From Thermoleophilia bacterium (GTDB lineage Bacteria > Actinomycetota > Thermoleophilia > Gaiellales > SKUG01): a DNA stretch of 64,000 nt. Made by a program: the position numbers and the translations under genes. Below, in pieces: positions 51,701 through 59,801 of this stretch. Numbering within the stretch: position 1 is the stretch's first letter; each line of letters opens with the position of its first letter. Below the pieces are notes generated by a model, which had not been told where the DNA came from, ran no database searches, and saw only the letters and a list, made by a program, of their open reading frames with translations. The DNA is taken from positions 37,906 to 101,905 of the forward strand of contig JAOPYQ010000031.1 in the NCBI GenBank assembly GCA_025964555.1, written 5' to 3'.

Positions 51701-52626
51701 CACCTCCTCCACCACCCCCGACGACGATCGACCCGATCGAGGCGCCTGTCACGACGCAGCCGGTCGCGCTCTCGCCGACGGCGATCGTGCCGGTGCTGTC
51801 CTGGCCCGTCGGCGCGCACGCAACGAGCTGGAGCGTGACGCGCGCTCGCGCAGATGGCTCTGGTGCCACCGTGCAGCTGGGAACCTTCGACGCCCCGAGC
51901 GTCACGGACCTGACGCTGGCTGAGCGGGGTATCTGGCGGTACCGGGTCGTGGCGCACTCGAGCAGCGGTTCCGGCGATGCGAAGTCCGTCGACGTGACGT
52001 ACGACCCCTCGATTCCGACCGCGTCGATGCGGCCGCTCCCCAGGACGAACACCACGCGTCGCGCGACGCCCGCATGGACCGTCGGCGGGCTCGTGTCAGG
52101 CGTCGCGTCCCAGGAGCTCGTGACATGGTCGCGACCGAGCGCACGCCCCGATGCCCCGCTGCGCGTCGCGGTCACCACGTTGGCTCCTGCCGCGCGCTCG
52201 ATGCCGCTCGCGCTCGCCGCAGCGACGACGACCTGTGTCGCCGTCCGAGTCCGGTCGGGGGCCGGCATCGATTCGGTCCCGTCGGCGACGTGCATCTCGA
52301 CGCCGTCGGCAGCGTCGAAGCTTCCGCACCGGCACACGCTGCGGGGCTCTGGCGGCGACCTGCTGCTGGCCCGTCCCGGCGATGGACTGGCGATCGCTCG
52401 TCGGGGCGCGCGCACGATCGTCGTCTTCACGCGGTCATGCTCGTCCTGTGGTCAGCTCGAGGTCCAGGTCGACGGGACGGTTCGTCGCATCGACACGCGT
52501 CGGGGCCGCGGCATCGTCGCCACGAGCCTGCCCGCCGGTCGGCGCTCGTCCATCGCCCTTCGTGCCGCGTCCGGGCCAGGCGCTCGGCCCGTTCGGCTGG
52601 TCGGGGTCGCGCTGCTGCGCGGCTGA
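48706..52626 (+). CDS. Very large secreted beta-propeller protein with two Ig-like domains
   Basis: A 1306-residue exported protein with signal peptide (LLLAICVLLCASMPAHA). Residues 25-790 form BNR/WD40-like blades with S-x-D-G-G-x-T-W boxes (HVSDDGGKTWHLRG, VSTDFGWTWQQL, YRSDDYGATWTLVL) and a first blade like that of GH74 xyloglucanases (GGGYVVATRFHPTDSRHVLL then DVGGLHVS). No GH74 catalytic pair can be assigned by eye. Two Ig-like modules follow around 800-1000, then a Ser-rich linker and a basic C-terminus (CSSCGQLEVQVDGTVRRID). It is a surface or matrix-binding, possibly hydrolytic, protein. It reads on the plus strand, next to miaB. Confidence 0.78.
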   Translation: MRRCAHVLLLAICVLLCASMPAHADGWRDGNLHGGGYVVATRFHPTDSRHVLLATDVGGLHVSDDGGKTWHLRGTSHLASKGKRIADVEWHPTMPNVAYALVGDGPASSGAVLVSTDFGWTWQQLATGVAGAGNHVVAGDGLSDAHPRSIGRLIVVDPTRSLLYVGSYDAGIVRQPLAADGTASGAWSTIAMGSGGVNDRSFVRGIAIDDVDPTTLYVATAQGVSVRPTGTWRIGSANQASPTVEQLTSGPASPEELDVLDGNLYAVANPTTLAQRGLYRLANADAAAAGAAWRQVQGIASTDAATSFYGIEAERRGMQTRIWVTADDAWRVGGNPEGYHVVGRGESLDGFATDGTWTALPGQRTDAPNDVGGPTHGGVPDAFWKFGVPANGVYCWLGYDPQFTASAIAVDPNDGDTVVMAGQCTAWRSTDAGATWYPVPEGIQLLVNSRIAADPETSGRAFIASADMRGFSTTDGFVTPKLLGIKEDLPTVDSAANNANALWIDSAATPNATYLSFGDSDTNTRGYLVRNTDPFGAGDGTWEYLITPTDGTLGADQGKRIDGVGVVRDPASPTTEIVLASVQNSGIWRKVGSGPWTKASGFTTSGYDLYPATVQFGWRPGMTKVYMYDRETGLYRSDDYGATWTLVLTSPSGSNNRQGSLAVHPTNQNVVYIATYTYVRSVTNAGTAGPGLGTTLNLGMEYSGGATIGHPGAIAISPAGKIYVTTSVRQTATPDYGRIYRATADPSGTGIVGGWTDVSDNNWRAMASDVAELSVGPDETVYAGQGNATLVLDEGATSADATPPTVTRTTPAASPHTWNAPTTAAWTATDASGIELVTFRLDGVAIDARHAPPYSIVIDPAGRSVGTHQLQVTARDEQGNVASSTLDLVVPAAPPPPPPPDVTAPVLTRTSPTSNPHAWTASVASTWNATDAGGIADVTFRLDGALLSTDSAPPYAVTLDPTGRGAGTYVLQVTARDASNNTAAATLDLVVAAPSTTTPPPPPPPTTIDPIEAPVTTQPVALSPTAIVPVLSWPVGAHATSWSVTRARADGSGATVQLGTFDAPSVTDLTLAERGIWRYRVVAHSSSGSGDAKSVDVTYDPSIPTASMRPLPRTNTTRRATPAWTVGGLVSGVASQELVTWSRPSARPDAPLRVAVTTLAPAARSMPLALAAATTTCVAVRVRSGAGIDSVPSATCISTPSAASKLPHRHTLRGSGGDLLLARPGDGLAIARRGARTIVVFTRSCSSCGQLEVQVDGTVRRIDTRRGRGIVATSLPAGRRSSIALRAASGPGARPVRLVGVALLRG

Positions 52627-52668
52627 GTCCTCGACGTGGCAGCTCGCGTTGGCGAGCAGCAGCTCGGC

Positions 52669-53826
52669 TCAGCTCCCTCGTGGTGCGACGTACCAGTCGC
52701 CGCTCGGCGCCCAGACGGCGCCTTCCTGCTCGACGGCGGCCACGTGTTCGGCATGCTCGGTGGTCACGAATCCGTCATTGGGAATGGCGTGGTCGAGCTG
52801 CTCGCCGGTCGCTTCGGCCACGTGGTAGCGACCACCGCCGAGCGTGACGACCTGGTTGCCGGGACGTGCCTGCGCCTCCCCGACCGCGCTCGCGAGGTCC
52901 TCGTGACCGCGTCGGCCCGAGAGCACGGTTCCGACGCGGACGTCGGGGTTGCTGCGATAGCGCAGTTCGTGCTCGCCGACGGATTTCCCGACGATGCCGG
53001 TCGGGTCGGGCCGCTCGATCGTCGCCCCTCGCCGGAACTCGGGGTCCTGCTGGTCGCGGAGCCAGATGCGACCGGAGGGCGAGACGATCGCCTCGGTCGC
53101 CTGGTCGTAGACGACGAGGTCGTCGACGTCGCCCCAGTGCGAACGCGACTGCATGTCGTAGGCGACGATGCGACCGTCCTGGCGGCGGAGCGCCGTGGCA
53201 TCCCCGGCCGCGACGTCCTCGAGGGCGTCCTGCATCGTGGCGTATCCGTCGCGACGGCCGACCTGCGCCTCAGTGGACACGTCCCAGTTGAAGTATCGCC
53301 ACTGGGTCTCGTAGACCGTGTAGCTCTCGGTCTTCCCGTCGGATCCGGTGCGGTAGTGCGTGACCGGCACCTGCTCTGTGTAGCTGCCATCACCGTGCGC
53401 GACGTGCGTCCCGCGGGTCGCCTCGCCGCCGTGGACGGGTGCGAGCGGAGTTCCGGCCGGCAGGGTCGGCGCCGGACCCGTCGGTGCGTCCGGCACGTGA
53501 TCGGAGTTGCGCCTGAACGGCGTCGTGATGCCGAACGTCGCGCCGCCGATGCCGAGCGCGGCGGCCGCGGCGATCGCGGCGACCTGCGGGGTGCTCCGCC
53601 CGATGCTGCTGGCCATCATCGCGCCTCCGAAACCTGCCATGGCTCCGAATCCCGCGCCGAGTCCGAAGGCCAGACCGTTACGTGACCACCACCCCTGGGG
53701 CTGGCCCTCCCAGCGAAGCGTCGTCGGCTTCGGTGCGTCGGGGGTGTCGGGCAGTGTCACCGCGTCTGCGAGCGGCGCTCCTGCGACTGCAGGCATGCGT
53801 ACGGCTGTGGCGGCGAGTGCCGACAT
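52669..53826 (-). CDS. Orphan protein with Gly/Ala hydrophobic hairpin and repeated beta motifs
   Basis: A 385-residue protein without signal peptide; it starts MSALAATAVRMPAVAGAP. A Gly/Ala-rich hydrophobic pair lies near 50-95 (LAFGLGAGFGAMAGFGGAMM, AAIAAAAALGIGGATFGIT). The soluble part contains two repeats of a helix-strand motif: TMQDALEDVAAGDATALRRQ with DGRIVAYDMQ, and LASAVGEAQARPGN with GGGRYHVAEAT, resembling the orphan proteins at 6.9 and 26 kb. Ribosome binding site GGGGGACAGAAG. It converges on the propeller gene. Function unknown. Confidence 0.6.
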   Translation of the reverse strand: MSALAATAVRMPAVAGAPLADAVTLPDTPDAPKPTTLRWEGQPQGWWSRNGLAFGLGAGFGAMAGFGGAMMASSIGRSTPQVAAIAAAAALGIGGATFGITTPFRRNSDHVPDAPTGPAPTLPAGTPLAPVHGGEATRGTHVAHGDGSYTEQVPVTHYRTGSDGKTESYTVYETQWRYFNWDVSTEAQVGRRDGYATMQDALEDVAAGDATALRRQDGRIVAYDMQSRSHWGDVDDLVVYDQATEAIVSPSGRIWLRDQQDPEFRRGATIERPDPTGIVGKSVGEHELRYRSNPDVRVGTVLSGRRGHEDLASAVGEAQARPGNQVVTLGGGRYHVAEATGEQLDHAIPNDGFVTTEHAEHVAAVEQEGAVWAPSGDWYVAPRGS

Positions 53827-53947
53827 CTTCTGTCCCCCGGTCGTCGGACCGCGCACTCCCCAGCGCGGACTCCGTCGCCCGGTTGTCGAATCGGGAGCGC
53901 CCGTCGTCTCGGGGTCGCCGCGCCGCACAGAGTTGTGGCCATAACCT

Positions 53948-55675
53948 CTAGCTCGTCAGCGCCTGCACGAGCTCGTTGCCACTCGTGTCGCGCAGCACGA
54001 GCTCGCCGCGCGAGACCTCGCTCATCGGTCGCGCCACGCGCAGCGTCACGTTGCCGGCGCGCGGTGCCCGCATCGTGGCGAGTACGCGTCCGTCCACGCG
54101 CACCATCGCCGTCAGGTACCCGCTGCTGACGTCGAAGCCGTTGGCAGTGACGATCGTGGTCGTGCCTCGCTCGCGAACCGTCAGCAGTCGAAGCACCGGT
54201 GGAAGCACGTCCTTGGCCACGCGCAACGACTGGCCGAGCGATACGAACGAGCGGTTCGCGACGACATCGGTCACGGTTGCCTCGGCCCGGTAGTCGCCGG
54301 GCGGCACCGGCGTGCCACGCCCGTCGAGGCCGTCCCACACGATCGCGCCGGGCCCGCGTCCGCGCGTGGTCGACACGCGACGAACTTCGCGCGCCGTCGC
54401 ATCGAAGATCACGATCGTGACCTTGGATCGCTTGTCAATCGTGAACGGAATCGAGAGCGAGTCACGGAAGCCGTCGCGCGCCGCGAAGATCGATGGGATC
54501 TGCGTGGTCGGGAACGTGATCGTCGGCGGCGTCTCGAGGTACTGCGTGAAGCGCGCGCCGTAATCGGCGAATGTCGCGTTACCGGTTTCCTCGCCGAGCT
54601 TGACGAGCTGCTCGGTCTGGAACTCGTGGTAGCCGAGCTCAGCTTCCTGACCGGGCTGGTAGTTGGACCAGGCGCCCGTGTCGAATTTCGGCAGCAGCGG
54701 CAGCACCGCCACGATCCCGCGGTCGACGATCGTCCGCGCCACGGTCGACCCGCTCGCGTTGGCATACCGATTGACGTTGAGCAGCACCTGCAGGTGCCCG
54801 TTGAGGATTCGCTGCGAGGGCGCGAACGGATACATCACGTAGAAGCTGCCCGTGCCTTGCGGCGATGCCACGCCGCCCTGCTTGGTCGAGAGCTCGAACG
54901 AGCGCGCCGCGGCCTCCGCAGCAGCCGTGTAGGGAGCGCGCTCGGCCTCGGGCAACGCCGCACCTACTCGATAGAAGAATTCCGTGGCGATCGCCTGGGA
55001 GATCGCGCTCGTCCACGGTCGCGACGGCCCACCGAACGGGAAGAAGTACTCCCACGTGAGCGCCGGACCGCGCGGGGCGGCGAGTTCGAGCATGCGATCG
55101 GCGATCGCTCGCGCCGCTTCGACGTCGGGCTTGAGCGTGTTGAGCTCGCGCAGGCCCTGCTTGTATGTCTCGAACGGCTGGAACTGCACACCTCGACCGG
55201 AGTAGTAGGTGAACATCACGACCTCGCCGGGGATCTCGACCTCCTCCTCGTGACTGGGAAAGTCGCTTGCCTTGAGCATGGTCCAGGTCGTCGCCTCGAC
55301 GCTCAGCAGTGCAGGCTTGAGCCGCTCCGGCGTCAGTCCGCGCGCGCGGGCGAGGTTGGTGGTGTACGCACGAACCGCGACGATCGACGCCCTGCGTGAC
55401 GACGTTCGGGCGGTGCGTGCGGCCCGCGCGGACGCCGTCCACGTCAGGCGCAGCTCGCGAGCATCGTCGGGCGAGATCCGGCCGGCTGCAAGCGCGGTGC
55501 CGATCGACTGCACCACGGGGTCGGGTGCGACGGCCGCCGCGCCGTATGCAGTGGGCGCCAGCAGCAGGGCGCCCATGCAGAACGCGAGGATGGCGAGACA
55601 GGTGTGGGAGCGGCGGCGTTGCTGCACGAGGAGTTCACGATATCGATCGGGGCTCCCGGTCGTATCGGCCGACAC
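53948..55675 (-). CDS. Secreted D-glucuronyl C5-epimerase-like protein with FlgD-like Ig domain
   Basis: A 575-residue exported protein with a long n-region signal peptide (about 1-45). The C5-epimerase (GLCE_C) signature is seen at 210-230 (WEYFFPFGGPSRPWTSAISQ) and 328-360 (LPKFDTGAWSNYQPGQEAEL then YHEFQTEQLVKL). Near 405-475 is a FlgD-type Ig domain (IVWDGLDGRGTPVPPGDYRA). Known members convert glucuronic to iduronic acid in heparosan; a bacterial member with a secretory signal may act on an external uronic-acid polymer (inference). It starts 8 bases after the gene upstream, which has a similar Ig module. Confidence 0.75.
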   Translation of the reverse strand: MSADTTGSPDRYRELLVQQRRRSHTCLAILAFCMGALLLAPTAYGAAAVAPDPVVQSIGTALAAGRISPDDARELRLTWTASARAARTARTSSRRASIVAVRAYTTNLARARGLTPERLKPALLSVEATTWTMLKASDFPSHEEEVEIPGEVVMFTYYSGRGVQFQPFETYKQGLRELNTLKPDVEAARAIADRMLELAAPRGPALTWEYFFPFGGPSRPWTSAISQAIATEFFYRVGAALPEAERAPYTAAAEAAARSFELSTKQGGVASPQGTGSFYVMYPFAPSQRILNGHLQVLLNVNRYANASGSTVARTIVDRGIVAVLPLLPKFDTGAWSNYQPGQEAELGYHEFQTEQLVKLGEETGNATFADYGARFTQYLETPPTITFPTTQIPSIFAARDGFRDSLSIPFTIDKRSKVTIVIFDATAREVRRVSTTRGRGPGAIVWDGLDGRGTPVPPGDYRAEATVTDVVANRSFVSLGQSLRVAKDVLPPVLRLLTVRERGTTTIVTANGFDVSSGYLTAMVRVDGRVLATMRAPRAGNVTLRVARPMSEVSRGELVLRDTSGNELVQALTS

Positions 55676-55683
55676 GGTGCAGG

Positions 55684-57222
55684 CTATGAGGTTCCTGCGC
55701 GGATCTCGAAGGATCCTGCAGATCTCGACACGCGGTTGCCGGATCCGTCACCGAAGACGAGCGTCGCCTTCCATGATCCGGCGGCGAGCGTGATCGGCTT
55801 GCGGACCGTGGCGCGCTGCAGCGAACCGTGCAGCTGGATTCGTTCGGTGCGCGCTCCGTTCGCCAACAGCAGCCACGTCGTCACCTTCGGCGAGAACTCC
55901 TCCGTGACTGCCCAGCTCGCGACGATGCGCCTGCCCGTGCCGGTTCCGATGACGCGCGCGGTAGCAGTCTGCACCGTAGGCGGCGTGGTGTCGCGCGCCA
56001 CGCGGAACCGTTCGAGGCCCGGTGCGCGCACACGGTTGCCGACGGGATCGACCACGTCGATGTTGTAGCGGTAGTCGCCGGCTGGCTGGATCGCGCCTGA
56101 CGCGTCGGCGCCGTCCCACGTCAGCGTCACCACGCCTGGATCAGTGGTTGCGCTCACGGTTCGGATCGGCGTGGCCGCCGCGCCGTAGACGAGCAGTGAG
56201 ACGGTCCCGGGCTTGTTGACGTCGAGGGTGACCGCCTGCGTGTCGAACGCGCCGTCGCGCGGCCAGGGATAGAACGCGGCCACGGGCAGCGTTCCGAAGT
56301 CGACCTTGGCCGGAGTACGCAGAGCCGCGCGGAGGTCGTCCACGACCCGGTCGGTGGCGGCGTGTGGGTGTCGCTGCAGCAGCACGGTTGCCTGCGCGAC
56401 CAGCGCTCGATGTGCGGGACCGCTCGACCACGCGCCGTCGATGCGGCTCCATCCGCGTGCGCGCGCCGCCCTGATGCGGACCATGGCACGCACCGCGATC
56501 GTCGCGGATGTCGCATCGACGGCGGCGACACCGGAGCGAGCACCCACGGCAGCCACGCGGTTGGCGATGAGCAGGTGTTCGAGCAGCGGCAGCGCGCCGA
56601 GGGCGGCGATGCGGCCGCGCACCGCGAATGCGCGAATGCCCGTGTCGCCTAGGGCTCGGGCGTCCGGGTAGGCGCTCGTGCCGAGGATCGTCGAGACGAG
56701 CGCCTGCACCTTGGGATCCCACGCGGTCCGCGTCGGGTCGGGCGAGTAGGTCAACGCGCTGCTGCCACCTGCTGCGCTGCGCAGGAGCGTGACGTCTGCC
56801 GTCACGCGCACGCGGTTCGCGGTCTTCGCCACCCGCACCGCCACCTGCTTGAGGTCGAGGCGCCAGACGGTGCCAGTACCGAGCGTCGTGCCGACGAGTG
56901 GCACGCCTCGCACGGTCGCGCGGCGTCCGGCGGCCGGCAGCCCGAGGCGCTGCGTCGCGACCGCGATCGAGCGCACCGGTCGAACGTCGATGCAGCTGCG
57001 ACGCCCGCGCGCGTACAGGTCAGCGACGTCGGCAGCGCCAGGTGCTCCAGCCGTGCGCATCTCGTCGACGACCAGCGCGGTCGCGCGTGAATCGGCGCGC
57101 ACCGTCGCGGAACATGCAGCGCTGGCGAGCGAAGGCACGAGCAGCGATCCGAGCATGAGCAGCAGCACGAGCACGCCCGCGAGGCGTCGCTGCTGGGATC
57201 GGATGTGGCGTGGCTGCGTCAT
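55684..57222 (-). CDS. Secreted protein with FlgD-like Ig domain, partner of the epimerase-like protein
   Basis: A 512-residue protein with signal peptide (LAGVLVLLLMLGSLLVPSLA followed by SAACS). Two Cys near the mature N-terminus may pair (AACSATV, RRSCIDV). The middle (100-330) is an unrecognised alpha/beta region; near 350-420 a FlgD-type Ig domain matches that of the next gene (TLTWDGADASGAIQPAGDYR against IVWDGLDGRGTPVPPGDYRA). The C-terminus forms another beta sandwich. It and the epimerase gene are 8 bases apart, so they are one operon. Function unknown. Confidence 0.68.
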   Translation of the reverse strand: MTQPRHIRSQQRRLAGVLVLLLMLGSLLVPSLASAACSATVRADSRATALVVDEMRTAGAPGAADVADLYARGRRSCIDVRPVRSIAVATQRLGLPAAGRRATVRGVPLVGTTLGTGTVWRLDLKQVAVRVAKTANRVRVTADVTLLRSAAGGSSALTYSPDPTRTAWDPKVQALVSTILGTSAYPDARALGDTGIRAFAVRGRIAALGALPLLEHLLIANRVAAVGARSGVAAVDATSATIAVRAMVRIRAARARGWSRIDGAWSSGPAHRALVAQATVLLQRHPHAATDRVVDDLRAALRTPAKVDFGTLPVAAFYPWPRDGAFDTQAVTLDVNKPGTVSLLVYGAAATPIRTVSATTDPGVVTLTWDGADASGAIQPAGDYRYNIDVVDPVGNRVRAPGLERFRVARDTTPPTVQTATARVIGTGTGRRIVASWAVTEEFSPKVTTWLLLANGARTERIQLHGSLQRATVRKPITLAAGSWKATLVFGDGSGNRVSRSAGSFEIRAGTS

Positions 57223-57287
57223 GGGAAGTTGATCGTCGCGGACCCGTGCCGCTTGATCCGAAGTTCCGAGTGAGTCCGGAATTGCAA

Positions 57288-57315
57288 CGGAGCCCCGACA
57301 TTCGCCGGGGCTCCG
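57288..57315 (-). terminator. Terminator of recA
   Basis: A 10-base perfect stem CGGAGCCCCG / CGGGGCTCCG with an 8-base loop, starting 16 bases past the recA stop, followed on the minus strand by TTGCAATTCC. Confidence 0.7.
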
Positions 57316-57330
57316 CAGCATTCCTGCAAC

Positions 57331-58413
57331 TCAGTTGGGCTTGTCGCCGTCCGCGGTGGCGGCCAACTCCGCGTCCACGACCGGGCTCTCGTACGTGAGT
57401 CCGTCGTCGACGAACGGCACGTCGTATGCCTCGTGGATCTCGCGCAGGATCGTCTTGGAGATGTCCGGGTGCTCCCGCAGGAACGCCTTCGCAGCGCTTC
57501 GACCCTGACCCAGACGCGTCTCGCCGTAGGACAGGTAGGCACCGCTTTTGGTGACGATCTTCTTCTCGACGCCGAGGTCGATGATCGAACCTTCGCGCGA
57601 GATGCCCTCGCCGTAGGTGATCTCGAACTCGGCCTGCTTGAACGGAGAGGCCAGCTTGTTCTTGACGACCTTCACGCGCACGCGGTTGCCGACCGCCTCG
57701 GTGCCCTCCTTGAGGGTCTCGATGCGGCGGATGTCCAGGCGGATCGACGAGTAGAACTTGAGCGCGCGACCACCGGGCGTGGTCTCCGGCGAACCGAACA
57801 TCACGCCGATCTTCTCGCGCAGCTGGTTCGTGAAGATCATCGTGGTGTTGGCACGGCTCAGCGAGCCGGCCAGCTTACGACAGGCCTGCGACATCAGTCG
57901 CGCCTGCAGGCCCACGAAGGAGTCGCCGATCTCGCCCTCGATCTCGGCCTTCGGCACGAGTGCGGCGACGGAGTCGACCGCGACGACGTCGAGCGAGCCG
58001 GAGCGGATGAGCAGCTCGCAGATCTCGAGCGCCTGCTCGCCGTGGTCGGGCTGTGAGATGAGCAGGTTGTCGACGTCGACGCCGATGCGCTTGGCGTAGA
58101 TCGGGTCGAATGCGTGCTCGGTGTCGATGAACGCTGCCACGCCGCCACGCTTCTGCGATTCGGCGATGAGGTGGTAGACGAGCGTCGTCTTGCCCGAGCT
58201 CTCCGGACCGTAGATCTCGCAGATGCGGCCTTTGGGCAGTCCGCCGATGCCGAGCGCGAGGTCCAGCGGCAGTGCGCCCGTCGGCACGACTTCGATGTCG
58301 ACGTGCTCCTTGTCGCCCAGGCGCATGATGGCGCCCTTGCCGAAGTTCTTCTCGATGTGGCTCATCGCCGCGTCGAGCTGTGCCTTCTGGTGTGCCTGCT
58401 GCTTGCTGTCCAT
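57331..58413 (-). CDS. recA: Recombinase RecA
   Basis: A 360-residue RecA with Walker [10 protein letters not shown] (69-77), [20 protein letters not shown], Walker [21 protein letters not shown], the L1/L2 DNA loops ([20 protein letters not shown]) and a polar acidic tail. Residues match the family in order and number, with no intein. The ATG giving [14 protein letters not shown] follows GGAGG at about 11 bases; a longer frame starts upstream but lies in the promoter. A LexA box lies just upstream and a strong terminator follows. Confidence 0.97.
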   Translation of the reverse strand: MDSKQQAHQKAQLDAAMSHIEKNFGKGAIMRLGDKEHVDIEVVPTGALPLDLALGIGGLPKGRICEIYGPESSGKTTLVYHLIAESQKRGGVAAFIDTEHAFDPIYAKRIGVDVDNLLISQPDHGEQALEICELLIRSGSLDVVAVDSVAALVPKAEIEGEIGDSFVGLQARLMSQACRKLAGSLSRANTTMIFTNQLREKIGVMFGSPETTPGGRALKFYSSIRLDIRRIETLKEGTEAVGNRVRVKVVKNKLASPFKQAEFEITYGEGISREGSIIDLGVEKKIVTKSGAYLSYGETRLGQGRSAAKAFLREHPDISKTILREIHEAYDVPFVDDGLTYESPVVDAELAATADGDKPN

Positions 58414-58436
58414 GCCGCTGGGTTCCTCCGCGCTAT

Positions 58437-58450
58437 CGAACGTGTGTTCG
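58437..58450. promoter_or_regulatory. SOS (LexA) box of recA
   Basis: CGAAC-GTGT-GTTCG is a perfect match to the Gram-positive LexA operator (CGAACN4GTTCG). It begins 24 bases before the recA start codon and lies just downstream of a minus-strand -10 candidate TACAGT (58454-58459), so bound LexA would block initiation or early elongation. Confidence 0.85.
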
Positions 58451-58514
58451 GTGACTGTACCCCATGGTTCGGACGCACACACCGGAATCCTGCAACAAGA
58501 TCGTCACGATCTCG

Positions 58515-59801
58515 TCAGGTGGGGCGTGACAGTTCGCGTCGGAGCGCGTGCAGCGCGATCGCGCAGCTGCGCCGGCGCACGATCGCCCGGTTGCCGGGCA
58601 TGCGCAGCGGCAGGTGCTGCTCGCCCTCGGGCGTCGCGATCGCGACGTGCACCGTGCCGACCGGCTTGTCGGGCGTGCCGCCTCCGGGACCGGCGATGCC
58701 GGTCACCGCTATCGCCACGTCGGCTCCGAACGCCACCCGGGCGCCGCGCGCCATCTCACGCGCCGTTGCCTCGCTCACCGCGCCGTGCGCTTCGAGGGTC
58801 GCCTCGGCAACACCGACGAGTGCCACCTTCGCGGCGTTGGAGTACGTGACGGCGCTGCCCAGGAACCACTCGCTCGAGCCCGCGAGCTCCGTGACCATCG
58901 CACCGAGCAACCCGCCGGTGCAGCTCTCGGCGAACGCCAGCGTCCAGCCTCGATCGCGCAGCAGCTCGCCGACCAGATCCACGACCGCGCGGTGATCGTC
59001 GACGGCGAACACCGCGTCGTCGAAGCTCGAGCACAGCGCCTCGACGAGCGTGTCGACCGCCGCGACGTCGCTGCCTCGCACCGCGACCTCCAGCTCGCCG
59101 TCACGCGCGCAGATCGTCACGCGCCGCTCGGGCGAATCTTCGTGGCCGAGGTCGACGAGCACCTGCGAACCGCGCGATTCGGGGATCCCCCACAGGCGGA
59201 CGAGCCGTTCGTGTCGCTCGCCCACGCGCGCCTGCAGCGCCAGCAGCTGCGACGACGCCTCGATGCCGCTCCATGCGTGGCGCAGCTCCGCGGGCGGACC
59301 CGGCAGGACGGCGACGGCGCGTTCGTTGGCAGCTGCCACGACGTAGCCGGGCGCGGTCCCCAGCGGATCCACCCAGGTCGCCCCAACCGGGATCGTCGCC
59401 TGCTTGCGGTTGCCGGGCGTGAAGGTCGCGACCTCCTCCGGCGTGCGCATGCGTCCGTAGGCGCGCACGCGCGACTCGACGACCTCGAGCGCATCCTCCC
59501 GCAACTCCAGCGCCACGCCGAGCGCGGTGGCGACCGCTTCGCTCGTGCGGTCGTCGTGCGTCGGTCCGAGCCCGCCCGTGACGACGACCAGGTCGACCCC
59601 GTCGATGTCTCGGGCAAGTCGGAGCTCGTGCTCGATCGCGGCGTAGTCGTCGCCGACGATCCGGATCGAATCGAGCTCGATGCCCAGGTCGCGCAGGCGT
59701 GCGGCGATGAATCCGGAGTTGGCGTCCTGGATGAAGCCACGCAGCAGCTCGTCGCCGGTCAGCAGCAGTCGGGCGGTCGGCGCCCCGCCGGGCCCGGTCA
59801 T
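58515..59801 (-). CDS. cinA: CinA-family protein (MoCF domain plus nicotinamide-nucleotide amidase domain)
   Basis: A 428-residue two-domain protein. The N-terminal MoCF-type domain has TGDELLRGFIQDANSGFIAA and VVVTGGLGPTHDDRTSEAVA; the C-terminal amidase domain has LAFAESCTGGLLGAMVTELA and ITGIAGPGGGTPDKPVGTV. The enzyme deamidates nicotinamide mononucleotide formed in DNA ligation and repair. The stop codon of the HTH gene overlaps its start (ATGA). Neighbour of recA, a conserved arrangement in many Gram-positives. Confidence 0.93.
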   Translation of the reverse strand: MTGPGGAPTARLLLTGDELLRGFIQDANSGFIAARLRDLGIELDSIRIVGDDYAAIEHELRLARDIDGVDLVVVTGGLGPTHDDRTSEAVATALGVALELREDALEVVESRVRAYGRMRTPEEVATFTPGNRKQATIPVGATWVDPLGTAPGYVVAAANERAVAVLPGPPAELRHAWSGIEASSQLLALQARVGERHERLVRLWGIPESRGSQVLVDLGHEDSPERRVTICARDGELEVAVRGSDVAAVDTLVEALCSSFDDAVFAVDDHRAVVDLVGELLRDRGWTLAFAESCTGGLLGAMVTELAGSSEWFLGSAVTYSNAAKVALVGVAEATLEAHGAVSEATAREMARGARVAFGADVAIAVTGIAGPGGGTPDKPVGTVHVAIATPEGEQHLPLRMPGNRAIVRRRSCAIALHALRRELSRPT

